Virus record (IMG/VR): IMGVR_UViG_3300048625_000152
Location: 176,494 to 240,493 of that record
DNA: 64,000 bases
Strand: one strand, 5' to 3'
Source: a virus
Shown here one piece after another: positions 25,641 through 34,417 of the stretch. Each line of letters begins with the position of its first letter. Within the stretch, counting starts at the first letter, position 1. Below the pieces are notes generated by a model that saw only the letters and a program-made list of their open reading frames with translations, did no database searches and was not told where the DNA came from. The translations under genes and the position numbers were made by a program.

Positions 25641-26048
25641 ATGAGCGCCACAAACGACATGGGCCAAGCAGAATTTGATCTACAACGGGTCATGGATCTG
25701 TTTGATACTGCCCTAATCAGTAAAGATGAGCGTGTAGTAAACGCCCTTCGCAATCTGTTGATGATTGTGGCGCTTACTAACCCCGAAGACGCTGATGCTA
25801 AAGGTGATATCGGTCCGCTACGTGCAATGGAGCGTGATTTGGATGCCGTACACAGTCGCATTCGCGGTCTAGAAGACCAAGTACGCCACATCACCGATGC
25901 ACTATCTCGCAATGAAACTGCTACTCGCTCGTATAACTCATACAACTGGCAACACGCAGTTGACCCATACGCTGATAAATGGCGTCAGAATATGAGCGAT
26001 ATCACCATGCGCGATTACTTAACAAAAATTAACGGAGGTCCTATTTAA
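25641..26048 (+). CDS. Hypothetical helical protein
   Basis: This 135-residue protein has two helices in the first 60 residues and a heptad-like stretch MERDLDAVHSRIRGLEDQVRHITDAL (about 55-80), probably a coiled coil, then a polar C-terminus. No family is recognised. It overlaps the following glycosyltransferase by its last base (TAATG). Confidence 0.5.
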   Translation: MSATNDMGQAEFDLQRVMDLFDTALISKDERVVNALRNLLMIVALTNPEDADAKGDIGPLRAMERDLDAVHSRIRGLEDQVRHITDALSRNETATRSYNSYNWQHAVDPYADKWRQNMSDITMRDYLTKINGGPI

Positions 26049-27226
26049 TGGGCAAGCTATATTACATGGGACTAGAGAGTTACAAAGCTCGCTATACCCT
26101 ACAACTTACAGAATGGAACAAACGTGTGTTTGATCGTCGCGGTGTTGAAGCAGTGTATGTTCCGGGCCTAACACTAGATAACAGTCAAAAGATTGTTACA
26201 GGACAAGTACTGGACGCACACGGTCGCAGCTACTTTGGTATGAGCCAGATTATGAATTTGGTTCGGTTGATGCAACAAGGAGCAGTAACTAAAGATGATG
26301 TTGTATATTTCGAAGACATGTTCCAACCAGGGATTGAAAGCCTACCCTACATCCTTAAACAAATCCCAGAGGCTTCGCGCCCAAGAATCTTTGTTCGTTG
26401 TCTCGCTCAGTCTATTGACCCTGACGATTTCGTACATGTTTGGGGAATGGGTGAATTTATGGGTCACTATGAACGCATGGTGGACAGCTTTGTCGATGGC
26501 GTGTTGGCCACTAATGAAGAAATGGTAATGCACATGAAGATTGCAGGTTGGAAATCACCAATCTACAATATTTCAGGATTGGTGTTTAACACCGAAGAAG
26601 TTCAAGAGCGTGTGGGCAATAAGATTACTCCATGGAATGAGCGTAAGCATCGCGTGGTATTCTCTGCACGTTGGGACCAAGAAAAGCAACCAGATTTTTA
26701 CATGGATGTTATCAAAGCATGGCACGAACGTCATCCTGGTTCGGGAGTAGAGTTTGCTGTTTGCTCGGGTGCTGTTCTTAAAAGCAATAACGATAGCTAC
26801 ATGGAACGTACACGTGGCATGCAGACTGCAGGATTGTTAACCATTTACGAAGACCTAGAAAAGAATCAGTACTATGACATTGTTAATAACTCTCGTGTTG
26901 TATTTAATTGTGCTTTACAAGATTGGGTCTCCAACACTGTCTCCGAAGCTGACGCGTTGGGATGTAATGTACTGTATCCTGCATATCGCTCTTTCCCTGA
27001 AACTTTTGGAAATGATCATACTCGTATGTATGTACCGTGGAGCATTGATGACGCATTAGACAAGCTAGAGAAGTTGCTACAAAAGCCAAGCGAAAACATG
27101 GGCAAGATTAGCGCATGGACTAGCGGTACTGCTGATCGCATTGTTGACATTATTGAAGGCAAAGGCGAACAGTGGTTGCGTATGTCGACTGACTATCGCA
27201 AGCATACACATGAGTCTAAATACTAA
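26048..27226 (+). CDS. GT-B-like glycosyltransferase
   Basis: This 392-residue protein has a two-domain glycosyltransferase layout. The N-terminal half contains VPGLTL and DVVYFEDMFQPG. The C-terminal half contains RVVFSARWDQEKQPDFYMDVI, typical of the start of the nucleotide-sugar domain in family 4-type enzymes. NNSRVVFNCALQDWVSNTVSEADALGCNVLYP follows, the usual acidic E-x-x-A-x-G-x-x-V donor motif. The acceptor is unknown (DNA base, virion or host glycan). GalE and a DegT-like protein follow in the same strand block. Confidence 0.75.
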   Translation: MGKLYYMGLESYKARYTLQLTEWNKRVFDRRGVEAVYVPGLTLDNSQKIVTGQVLDAHGRSYFGMSQIMNLVRLMQQGAVTKDDVVYFEDMFQPGIESLPYILKQIPEASRPRIFVRCLAQSIDPDDFVHVWGMGEFMGHYERMVDSFVDGVLATNEEMVMHMKIAGWKSPIYNISGLVFNTEEVQERVGNKITPWNERKHRVVFSARWDQEKQPDFYMDVIKAWHERHPGSGVEFAVCSGAVLKSNNDSYMERTRGMQTAGLLTIYEDLEKNQYYDIVNNSRVVFNCALQDWVSNTVSEADALGCNVLYPAYRSFPETFGNDHTRMYVPWSIDDALDKLEKLLQKPSENMGKISAWTSGTADRIVDIIEGKGEQWLRMSTDYRKHTHESKY

Positions 27227-27395
27227 ACAAGAAATTTGGGTCGAGTGCTGTCAAGCACGTTGGCCTACATTATCAGAAGCGGCTGCTTTAGCGTTAAGCA
27301 TGAGGGCTGCTAGTGAATACTATCTCGGGGGAGATCCCGAGATAGTTGAAGTATTTGAACAATACATAATGCTAAAAACTCTCAAAGGAATTTAA
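27210..27395 (+). CDS. Small hypothetical protein containing an in-frame hairpin
   Basis: The ATG at 27210 overlaps the glycosyltransferase end. The 61-residue acidic product contains ARWPTLSEAAALALSMRAASEYYLGGDPEIVEVFEQ, which is probably a helix pair. The coding sequence carries an 11-bp perfect hairpin (27319-27346). The gene could instead be a leader-like frame for that structure. No family is recognised. Confidence 0.5.
   Translation: MSLNTKQEIWVECCQARWPTLSEAAALALSMRAASEYYLGGDPEIVEVFEQYIMLKTLKGI
27319..27346 (+). other. 11-bp perfect hairpin inside a coding region
   Basis: ACTATCTCGGG (27319-27329) pairs with CCCGAGATAGT (27336-27346) around a 6-nt loop. It is not followed by a T-run and codes part of a small protein, so its meaning is unclear: an RNA processing site, an operator or a chance. 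Confidence 0.4.
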
Positions 27396-27397
27396 TA

Positions 27398-28063
27398 ATG
27401 GCTAAATGGAGCATCGAAGCAGAACAAAAGAAAAGCGCACTAGAAGTTCAACTATGGTTCAAAGACGGCCAAATCATTCGTAAAACAGAAGGCTACCGTT
27501 GGGGCACGTTTGTTTGCGAAAGTGATGATCAACCCGACATTGACTTAGCTAACGAAGGTAGCGATTACCGCATTGACGACGATGGCAATGACTGGGAACT
27601 AGATAGTCTTAATGATGGGTGTTGGACTGATTGGGAATTCCCTGACGATATGCCCGAGGAAGAGCAAGACCGTCTACGAGCACTATGGAACGAACTATGG
27701 TACGAAGGGCTTGAAGGCGAAGGATGGAGCCAAAACGAATGCGAATACTATTTAAATGGCCCATTGCGACTAACTAACGTAGACACTGGCGAAGAATGGT
27801 TAGGATCAACCGACCCCGCCACTGTTGTGCATACCATTGAGTTACCTACTGTGACACCAGAACCATTGCTAACCGATTGGTTCCCTGCTAAAATTAACCC
27901 CGTACACAAAGGCATCTACGAATGTGAGATGTCTGAAGTTGATGCTTGGCCTTATCCAAAACAACTAATGTTGACTTGGACTGGTAAAGCATGGAAAGAT
28001 GATGGTAAGTCCATCAAAGAAACCGTTAAGCAATGGCGTGGCCTCGCTAACCAATCTAAATAA
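27398..28063 (+). CDS. Acidic conserved-type hypothetical protein
   Basis: This 221-residue protein is very acidic (a stretch of Asp/Glu in residues 45-110) with many Trp. The C-terminal 60 residues, DWFPAKINPVHKGIYECEM and LTWTGKAWKDDGKSIKETVKQWRGL, form a strand domain I recall at the end of other phage proteins of unknown role. A DNA-mimic function is possible because of the charge, but this is only inference. AAGGAATTTAATA precedes the start. Confidence 0.5.
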   Translation: MAKWSIEAEQKKSALEVQLWFKDGQIIRKTEGYRWGTFVCESDDQPDIDLANEGSDYRIDDDGNDWELDSLNDGCWTDWEFPDDMPEEEQDRLRALWNELWYEGLEGEGWSQNECEYYLNGPLRLTNVDTGEEWLGSTDPATVVHTIELPTVTPEPLLTDWFPAKINPVHKGIYECEMSEVDAWPYPKQLMLTWTGKAWKDDGKSIKETVKQWRGLANQSK

Positions 28064-28086
28064 TCATTTAACAAAAGGAAAATAAA

Positions 28087-28269
28087 ATGACAAATCTACA
28101 ACCACTATTCGACGCATATTTGGCAGAGAATGAAAAGTTTGAATCAGGCAACAATGCAGCCGGCACCCGTGCTCGTAAAGCATTGCAAGAACTTGCTAAG
28201 GGCGTAAAAGCTCGTCGCAACGAAATCACTGAAACCAAGAACGCACGAGCAGAAGCTAAAAAGGCCTAA
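28087..28269 (+). CDS. Histone H1-like (Hc1-type) small protein
   Basis: This 60-residue protein has the pattern NEKFESGNNAAGTRARKALQELAKGVKARRNEITETKNA. It closely follows chlamydial/Bacteroidetes Hc1-type proteins (FExxGNxAAGTRxRKxLQELxKxxxxxRxEI). It is basic and helical and would bind and condense DNA. It starts behind AAAGGAAAATAAA. A second H1-like protein is encoded at 38766. It may help package or protect DNA; a direct effect on the host nucleoid is an alternative. Confidence 0.65.
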   Translation: MTNLQPLFDAYLAENEKFESGNNAAGTRARKALQELAKGVKARRNEITETKNARAEAKKA

Positions 28270-29253
28270 ATGTCAAAGACCGTTATTGTCACTGGCGGAT
28301 GTGGGTACATTGGTAGTCACGTTGCTCGAGCTTTCAAACAAGAAGGCTACACTGTACACATTGTTGACACTGTTTACCGTGAACACACTGTCAAGGACAT
28401 TGACGGTCATTTGATCAATTGCTTTGCTAGCAAAGCTGCACTCAGCATGTACATCATGCTGCAACCAGACATTATTGTGCATTGTGCAGGCACTAGTCTA
28501 GTTGGCCCAAGCATGACAAATCCAGCAGAGTATTACGATAACAACGTTAGTAAGACTATTAAGATGCTGGATGTGTTAAAGGATTTACCAAAGCGGCCTA
28601 CTATTATGTTTAGTAGTAGCGCCAGCGTATATGGGGTTCCCAAAGAATCACCAATAACAATAAACAGCCCCTTACAGCCAATTAGCCCTTACGGTTCAAC
28701 TAAAATGATCGTTGAACAAGTGCTAAAGGATTACGGTTCCGCATATGGATTTAACACCATTTGCTTTAGATATTTTAATGCTGCTGGCGCGGCAGTAACT
28801 GGTGACTTAGGGCAAGAGCCCGATGCAACACATCTAGTTGCACGAGCAATTGAAGCAAGCCTAAGCGGCAGATTAGTTACTATCAATGGCGACGACTTTG
28901 ACACATTAGATGGTACCTGCGTTCGCGACTACGTACACGTTTGGGATATTGCTGTGGCACACACTAAGGCAGCAGAGTTCTTTGCTATCCATTATGGCCC
29001 AGACACTATTGCTGGCCATCATGTGTTTAACTTAGGTACCGGTAGCGGGTACAGTAACAAAGAAATCGTTGACTACGTTTACGAAACATACGGATTAACT
29101 ACAGTCAAGTATGGTCCACGTAGACAGGGTGATCCAGACCTGTTAGTAGCAGATCCATCTGTGGCTAACTCAGTATTGGGATGGTATCCAATTAACAGCA
29201 GTATAAAAAACATCATTGACACAGCATATAACTGGTACAAGAATCGTGTTTGA
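28270..29253 (+). CDS. galE: UDP-glucose 4-epimerase-like protein
   Basis: This 327-residue short-chain dehydrogenase begins VIVTGGCGYIGSHVARAF (GxxGxxG NAD site). It has the catalytic SSSASVYG and YGSTKMIVEQ (YxxxK) of GalE-type extended enzymes, RYFNAAGA, and GTCVRDYVHVWDIAVAH, the last being characteristic of GalE. Length is close to bacterial GalE (338). It interconverts UDP-glucose and UDP-galactose, supplying sugar donors for the nearby glycosyltransferase. It ends in an overlap with the DegT-like gene. Confidence 0.85.
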   Translation: MSKTVIVTGGCGYIGSHVARAFKQEGYTVHIVDTVYREHTVKDIDGHLINCFASKAALSMYIMLQPDIIVHCAGTSLVGPSMTNPAEYYDNNVSKTIKMLDVLKDLPKRPTIMFSSSASVYGVPKESPITINSPLQPISPYGSTKMIVEQVLKDYGSAYGFNTICFRYFNAAGAAVTGDLGQEPDATHLVARAIEASLSGRLVTINGDDFDTLDGTCVRDYVHVWDIAVAHTKAAEFFAIHYGPDTIAGHHVFNLGTGSGYSNKEIVDYVYETYGLTTVKYGPRRQGDPDLLVADPSVANSVLGWYPINSSIKNIIDTAYNWYKNRV

Positions 29254-29842
29254 TAAAATTAAGAAATTTGAAATTGCGTTAGCAGAATTTACCGGCGCAC
29301 CCTATGCAATCATGACCGATTGCTGCACACATGCAATTGAACTTTGTATGAGATATGACAAGGTAGAGTTTTGCGCATTTACCCCATTTACATACTTGAG
29401 TATTCCGATGTTGATGCACAAACTCAATATTCAATATTACTACGAAGTTGGGTCACCTGCACAATGGGTAGGCGAATACAAGTTTCGAAAAACTAGAATC
29501 TGGGATAGTGCTAGACGATTGGAAGAAAACATGTATCATCCGGGGCAAATTCAATGTTTGAGTTTTGGGCACACAAAGCCTTTACATATTGGTCGCGGAG
29601 GTGCTATACTACTAGATGACAAGGCGGCCTATGATGCGTTAATTTTAATGCGCTATGATGGACGCGACCTAAATATTAAACCATGGGAATCTCAGAAAGA
29701 GTTTAGAGTTGGGTATCATTATAAGCCTACACCTGAAGAAGCAGTACAAGGACTTGCATTGCTTGAAGGAGTTAAGGTTAATAAACCCAAACCAGTAACC
29801 GTTGAGTACCCAGACCTAAGAACAATCACTATCAAGGACTAA
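29246..29842 (+). CDS. Short DegT/DnrJ-like PLP aminotransferase
   Basis: The start is probably the GTG at 29246, overlapping the galE stop; a TTG at 29216 is possible. The 198-residue product has FTGAPYAIMTDCCTHAIEL, then LSFGHTKPLHIGRGGAILLDD with the PLP lysine, the core of DegT/DnrJ/EryC1 sugar aminotransferases. It is only about half the family length (a full-size member is encoded at 57424), and the C-terminal small domain is missing. It may be a minimal enzyme, a scaffold, or decayed. Confidence 0.65.
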   Translation: MFDKIKKFEIALAEFTGAPYAIMTDCCTHAIELCMRYDKVEFCAFTPFTYLSIPMLMHKLNIQYYYEVGSPAQWVGEYKFRKTRIWDSARRLEENMYHPGQIQCLSFGHTKPLHIGRGGAILLDDKAAYDALILMRYDGRDLNIKPWESQKEFRVGYHYKPTPEEAVQGLALLEGVKVNKPKPVTVEYPDLRTITIKD

Positions 29843-29843
29843 A

Positions 29844-30545
29844 ATGACAGATACAAGTAAAAACTTATCACAAGTTATTCGCGACAAGATGCGAGCAGAC
29901 AATAAACGCTTTTGGGCAGGCGACAACATTAGTGAGTATGTTGGCGAAGAAGAAAAAGAATCATTGATTAGCGAAGCAGCAGAAGCATTTGAAAAAGTAC
30001 TTGACACACTATTGATTGACCGTGAAAATGATCCGAACTCAAAAGGCACAGCAAGGCGTCTTGCAAAAATGTACTACAACGAAATTATGGCTGGGCGGTA
30101 CGATGCGAGCCCTAGCGCAACTGCGTTTCCCAATGATAGCGATGGCGCATACGACGGAATGTTGGTTGTGCGCAGTGAGCTTAAGAGCATGTGTAGCCAT
30201 CATCACCAACCTGTTACAGGTGTGGCTTACATTGGTATTATTGCTGGACAGAAACTCATCGGATTATCGAAGTATACCAGGATTGCGCAGTGGTGCGCAA
30301 GACGTGGAACACTACAAGAAGAACTGTGTATGGACATCGCTCGTGAGATTGAACTTGCAACTGGATCACAGGACGTTGCAGTTTATATTCAAGCTACCCA
30401 CGGGTGTTGTGAGAATCGTGGTATCATGGCTCACTCTAGCCTTACTCAGACCACAGTACTACGCGGAGCCTTTAAAGAAGACGCAAGCGTAAAGAAAGAG
30501 TTCTTTGACAACATCAAATTGCAACAAGAGTTTGCACCACGCTAA
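29844..30545 (+). CDS. folE: GTP cyclohydrolase I (FolE)
   Basis: This 233-residue protein has the FolE core: MCSHHHQPVTGVAYIGI with C117 and the following histidines that bind zinc, LIGLSKYTRIAQWCARRGTLQEELCMDIAREI, and ATHGCCENRGI holding the second zinc cysteine. It converts GTP to 7,8-dihydroneopterin triphosphate, the first step to 7-deazaguanine and to folate. The presence of QueD and QueE on the same strand points to the deazaguanine use. It starts after the short DegT-like gene with one base between. Confidence 0.95.
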   Translation: MTDTSKNLSQVIRDKMRADNKRFWAGDNISEYVGEEEKESLISEAAEAFEKVLDTLLIDRENDPNSKGTARRLAKMYYNEIMAGRYDASPSATAFPNDSDGAYDGMLVVRSELKSMCSHHHQPVTGVAYIGIIAGQKLIGLSKYTRIAQWCARRGTLQEELCMDIAREIELATGSQDVAVYIQATHGCCENRGIMAHSSLTQTTVLRGAFKEDASVKKEFFDNIKLQQEFAPR

Positions 30546-30554
30546 GGAAACAAC

Positions 30555-30770
30555 ATGAACGCCGCAGACATGACAACAGCACTGATCAATCGTGCAAAGG
30601 TATTAAACGAGTTTATGGTCACAACTGAAATGCCTAGTGACTTTAGATTTAACGGTATGGTACCATTTGATATGCAAATTAAAGATGGTATTATTTACGC
30701 ACATGTCTGGGGCGTAGACTTTGACGAAGCGTGTATGCGTTTAGATCAATTTTTAGACACCTGCAAGTAA
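30555..30770 (+). CDS. Small hypothetical protein
   Basis: This 71-residue protein follows AAGGAAACAAC. It is predicted as two helices (ALINRAKVLNEFMVTTE) and a strand-helix end (GIIYAHVWGVDFDEACMRLDQFL). No family is recognised. It sits directly between folE and a cupin-like gene, so it may be part of the deazaguanine operon only by position. Confidence 0.5.
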   Translation: MNAADMTTALINRAKVLNEFMVTTEMPSDFRFNGMVPFDMQIKDGIIYAHVWGVDFDEACMRLDQFLDTCK

Positions 30771-30778
30771 AGCCAACT

Positions 30779-31237
30779 ATGAAGCAGTGGATTCTCAACT
30801 GGCTTGAAGCACACGGTCGCAAACGTATTGTTATGGACCGTGTAAACAACGAACCCTATTTAGAGCGTTACTATGTATTTCTTAAAGACCGTGAGAATTT
30901 CCCCTTTAACATTTTTCTGCACAAGTTTCTTAAGTCAGATCCCGATGACGTGCATGATCATCCTTGGAATTACCGAACTCTTATCTTAAAGGGCGGGTAC
31001 TGGGAATGGCAACCTCAGTTTAACAGCAAGGGTCACAAGATTGGCGAGATTGCAACATGGCGTGGTGCTGGATCATTCCGTAGTGCAAAAGCCAATAGCT
31101 ATCATCGCATTGAGCTTGATCCCAGTATTGAATGTTGGACACTGTTTATGCCAGGTCGTAAGCGTCGCGAATGGGGATTCCTTAGTAAAGGCACATGGAT
31201 ACAATGGCAAAAATATCTAGCAAGCAGATCACAATAA
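30779..31237 (+). CDS. Cupin-like phage protein
   Basis: The ATG at 30779 follows the previous gene by eight bases. The 152-residue protein has DDVHDHPWNYRTLILKGGYWEW and GSFRSAKANSYHRIELDP followed by CWTLFMPG, a cupin-type double strand roll with candidate metal histidines (HDH, then H in SYHRIEL). I recall this as a conserved phage family. It could be a metal-dependent enzyme or binding protein; context places it between FolE and a Rieske oxygenase, but no substrate can be named. Confidence 0.6.
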   Translation: MKQWILNWLEAHGRKRIVMDRVNNEPYLERYYVFLKDRENFPFNIFLHKFLKSDPDDVHDHPWNYRTLILKGGYWEWQPQFNSKGHKIGEIATWRGAGSFRSAKANSYHRIELDPSIECWTLFMPGRKRREWGFLSKGTWIQWQKYLASRSQ

Positions 31238-31542
31238 TGAACGGATCCTATCCTGTAGACTTGTTTGAGCTTACAGAAGAGGCAGCTGAGTACCTACGTG
31301 CTCGTGGAGCAGTTATCCCGAGTAGCACAACGTCGTGGGGCACTGTATCCTATCTAGTGCAGTTCCCTGGGTGCAAGCCTAGTTATAGCAACCGCGCCGG
31401 TGGCAATACAGGTACTAGAGTATTCTTTCCAGACGAAGACACTATCCTGATGTTTAGCATAGTATACGGGCACCTAATACAGAATTGTAGAATTGAGTCT
31501 ATCATGGACATGATCATTAACGAACGGATACTTAAACAATGA
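31237..31542 (+). CDS. Hypothetical protein, deazaguanine region
   Basis: The start chosen is the ATG at 31237, which overlaps the cupin stop (TAATG). An in-frame ATG at 31204 lies inside the upstream gene. The 101-residue product contains VSYLVQFPGCKPSYSNRAGGNTGTRVFFPDED and a C-terminal helix. No motif is recognised. It overlaps the following gene by four bases. Confidence 0.45.
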   Translation: MNGSYPVDLFELTEEAAEYLRARGAVIPSSTTSWGTVSYLVQFPGCKPSYSNRAGGNTGTRVFFPDEDTILMFSIVYGHLIQNCRIESIMDMIINERILKQ

Positions 31543-31877
31543 TTGCACTACCACCAGGATGCACTGTAACCTATGCAGTATGGATTGACGTTAAGGAAAT
31601 GACTACTGAACTCATTGAGTGGTGCGAGCTAGTTGGCGGCCGTAAGAAAGTTGACAGCTATTACAATCACCGTGGCAACAAAATAGATAAAGAGTACATT
31701 GCATTTGGTAAAGCCAAGTGGTGCCACTATCATCAAAACGGCACCGGTGGTATCCGCATACACTTTCACGGAGATGATGCTTCAACAGCAAGCATGTTCT
31801 TGCTCAAGTTCATGGATAATGTAACTGCACATAATTTAAAAGAAGTACAAGATAGAGTAGAACATGGATTTGTTTAA
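31539..31877 (+). CDS. Hypothetical protein, deazaguanine region
   Basis: This 112-residue protein overlaps both neighbours (ATGA at the start). It has YAVWIDVKEMTTELIEWC, a repeated histidine stretch KAKWCHYHQNGTGGIRIHFHGDD, and a C-terminal helix. The HYHQ/HFHGDD clusters could bind a metal. It ends inside the first codons of the Rieske oxygenase gene, which suggests coupled translation. Confidence 0.45.
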   Translation: MIALPPGCTVTYAVWIDVKEMTTELIEWCELVGGRKKVDSYYNHRGNKIDKEYIAFGKAKWCHYHQNGTGGIRIHFHGDDASTASMFLLKFMDNVTAHNLKEVQDRVEHGFV

Positions 31878-32685
31878 AGGACCGGTGCCAAGACTTTTTG
31901 GGCACAAGGATAGTTTAAAAGATAATAAGTTTTTTGCATCTAACAAGTTTGTTATTAACCAACAGTTCGAAGCATTTACTAACATCTGTCCGCATCGCGG
32001 ATTTCCTATTTTGCAGCCAGCTGGCGTTGCAGATAATATGCGTTGCGAGCTACATGGCTGGCAATGGAACGATGACGGAACGCCTACTAATAACTCGGCA
32101 TGTTTAAAGCCCCGTAATCTTACAGTTGGCAAAAGTGGGCTGATGTTTATGGACTGGCAGGAACCCTCTGACGCAAAATGGGTCAATGACTTGGCTAACG
32201 ATTCGTTTACCTATAGTCACAGTACACGCAGAACAGGAACCGGTGACTGGAAGTGGCAAATGGAAATGCACGTGGATCTGCTACACGTTGACAAGATTCA
32301 CCCATTGCTAACTAGTTACGTAGACATACACAAGTTGCAAACTGAATACGGTAGTGATTGGGTTTGTCAGCACCATGAACACGGATGGTGGCTATTCATT
32401 TACCCATTCACTCATATCGAGTGGGAACCAGGATGCTTGTACTTTAGCGAAATGGTACAAACCGACTATGGGTATGAAGTATACATCCATTACTTGTTTA
32501 ATGAGTCTACTCCGCAGCATGTGCGAGAAAACTTTATTAAGGTAGCAGAAGTCACATTTGACGAAGACGTAGATGCAGTTAATCGGCTATCGCTAAACAA
32601 TAAATACAGAACACCATCAAAAACTCTCGACCCACTAGAAGTAGACATCAAGCACTTCTATGATTGGTATAAAGCAAACACCTAA
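31864..32685 (+). CDS. Rieske-type non-heme iron oxygenase 1
   Basis: This 273-residue protein has ICPHRGFPIL (C42, H44) and RCELHGWQW (C61, H64), the [2Fe-2S] Rieske ligands, then DWKWQMEMHVDLLHVDKIHPLL, the D-x2-H-x4-H motif of ring-hydroxylating oxygenases (D138, H141, H146), and DEDVDAV for the third iron ligand (233-235). Both redox domains are therefore complete. It would hydroxylate or demethylate a substrate with electrons from a host reductase. It sits between FolE and QueD, so a deazaguanine or modified DNA base is a possible substrate; this is inference. Confidence 0.82.
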   Translation: MDLFKGPVPRLFGHKDSLKDNKFFASNKFVINQQFEAFTNICPHRGFPILQPAGVADNMRCELHGWQWNDDGTPTNNSACLKPRNLTVGKSGLMFMDWQEPSDAKWVNDLANDSFTYSHSTRRTGTGDWKWQMEMHVDLLHVDKIHPLLTSYVDIHKLQTEYGSDWVCQHHEHGWWLFIYPFTHIEWEPGCLYFSEMVQTDYGYEVYIHYLFNESTPQHVRENFIKVAEVTFDEDVDAVNRLSLNNKYRTPSKTLDPLEVDIKHFYDWYKANT

Positions 32686-33578
32686 TGTACTGTAGAAACA
32701 ACTGGCTCACTTATTCGTTTGGCGGAAATCCTCGCCGTATTCGTGATGAGGATTTAACTGTACAATTCACAGAGCAAGCAGATAAGATACTGCCACTGGA
32801 AGAAATAGCTATTTCAACTGCCAAGGAAATCTATGCAATGTACCCAAATATCTACGTTGCACTTAGTGGTGGTTGCGATAGCGAATATGTAGCAAAGAGC
32901 TTTAAAGCTGCTGGAGTCCCGTTCAAAGCCATTATGATGACTTGTAAAGGTTATCTCATGATTGGCGAATGGTACGCCGATAAGTGGTGTGCTGAAAATG
33001 ATGTTGAACTTATTAAGTTTGAAGTAGACCCGTTTGAATTTATAGATTACGGTAAGCGCACAGTAGGAAGAATTAAAGGTATCAGTTGGTTCGGCGCAAC
33101 TGTTAACTTAGTAGCCAATGAAGTTGAACGTCTAGGTGGATACTTAGTAACTGGCGCATTACCATCATATTACCCTGATCCAAAATTGCGACTTGTTAAA
33201 GCAGATCGTGAATTTGCGGAAACTTTTCGTGGGTTTATGTTTGACGAGAGCGATTTCTATATAGAGATAGTAAACCCAAACAAGCACCCGTGGGCTTTCT
33301 TTTATTGGTCTCCGGAAATGCTTGCAAGCGTAATTTATCATTGGGACACTTCTCAGCCTGTTGAGGATAACAAATGGCGTCTGTTTGATTTGCTGCCTCG
33401 TCCTAAGCTAACCGGGTGCGAGTTCTTTACTCATAACTATATAGCCAAGACTATCCCCGAGTATAACGATTTGTTTAAATGGGCACACGCACATGTACCA
33501 TTGAATTGGGGTGCCAGAGATTTTGCTCCATGCCCTGATAGAGAAGAATTTTTAAAAATACTATGTCGCACTCAGTAA
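32685..33578 (+). CDS. PP-loop ATP-pyrophosphatase-like protein 1
   Basis: The ATG overlaps the Rieske stop. The 297-residue product carries VALSGGCDSEYVAKSF (SGGxDS at 61-66), the PP-loop of N-type ATP pyrophosphatases that adenylate a substrate before amidation, thiolation or cyclisation. The CxxCxxC zinc site of QueC is not visible. HPWAFFYWSPEMLAS (about residues 203-217) is shared with the next two genes. It may fill the QueC place, but the family assignment (asparagine synthase-, PAPS reductase- or QueC-like) is open. Confidence 0.62.
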   Translation: MYCRNNWLTYSFGGNPRRIRDEDLTVQFTEQADKILPLEEIAISTAKEIYAMYPNIYVALSGGCDSEYVAKSFKAAGVPFKAIMMTCKGYLMIGEWYADKWCAENDVELIKFEVDPFEFIDYGKRTVGRIKGISWFGATVNLVANEVERLGGYLVTGALPSYYPDPKLRLVKADREFAETFRGFMFDESDFYIEIVNPNKHPWAFFYWSPEMLASVIYHWDTSQPVEDNKWRLFDLLPRPKLTGCEFFTHNYIAKTIPEYNDLFKWAHAHVPLNWGARDFAPCPDREEFLKILCRTQ

Positions 33579-34417
33579 CGATCAATGCTGGACACAGTAA
33601 CTGGTATTCAGTTACATTAATAGCAGTCGAGCACCCTAGGTTGTCAACAGTTAGTATGAGCTTTAATCACACAGAGGTCATCGATACATTAACATTCCAT
33701 GAGGCCGCCGATTATACTGCTAAGTTAATTAATGATCGATGTAGCAATCTCTACTTAGCAATGAGCGGAGGCCTTGATAGTGACTATGTTGCTGAAGTAT
33801 TATTCCGAAACGGTATCTCGTTTACTCCAATAATTGCAATAACGCCAGACAACGTTGAAACTCATTGCGCATTACATTGGTGCAAACTACACAACATAGA
33901 ACCAGTTATACTCACCTTTATTGAGAATGATCCAAGGCTGGTACGCCAGTTTAGATTAATTGCAAAAGACCTGAAGCAAGTGTCGGGGCTAACTAACATA
34001 GTATCCTACTTAGCTGAATACGTTAGCAACAAAGGCGGCCAACTGTTAGTGGGCGATAGTCCAATCGGGGCTCACACTGATGACTACTATCAGCCAGCTG
34101 GGGAGATATTCGACATTGAGTGGTTTTCGTTTATTACCGAGTTTATGCAGCCCGGCGTACATCCTGGCGCATTTTTCCAATATACACCAGAGCTGTTCCT
34201 TGCAATAGCAAAGTCGCTTAATGTCAACGTAAGCGAATCTGCAGGCAAGGCTGAATTGTATAGTCTTCCGTACAAACCCAAGGACACGAATCCAACACTA
34301 CCAATTTCGTTAGCAGTTAGGAAACAGTTAGCGGAATTTGCAGGCGTAGGTATGTATAGTTTCTTCCCTGCACTCACGTGGCACAAAGACCAATTGATTA
34401 AGTTACTGTTGAGATGA
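33563..34417 (+). CDS. PP-loop ATP-pyrophosphatase-like protein 2
   Basis: This 284-residue paralogue overlaps the preceding gene by 16 bases. SGGLDS is at residues 68-73, preceded by AADYTAKLINDRCSNLYLA and followed by VLFRNGISFTPIIAI. HPGAFFQYTPELFLAIAKSL recurs near residue 196. It is closest to protein 3 by eye (shared AADYTA, SGGLDS, FTP, HPGAFF). Tandem copies may form a hetero-oligomer or have split substrates. Confidence 0.62.
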   Translation: MSHSVTINAGHSNWYSVTLIAVEHPRLSTVSMSFNHTEVIDTLTFHEAADYTAKLINDRCSNLYLAMSGGLDSDYVAEVLFRNGISFTPIIAITPDNVETHCALHWCKLHNIEPVILTFIENDPRLVRQFRLIAKDLKQVSGLTNIVSYLAEYVSNKGGQLLVGDSPIGAHTDDYYQPAGEIFDIEWFSFITEFMQPGVHPGAFFQYTPELFLAIAKSLNVNVSESAGKAELYSLPYKPKDTNPTLPISLAVRKQLAEFAGVGMYSFFPALTWHKDQLIKLLLR

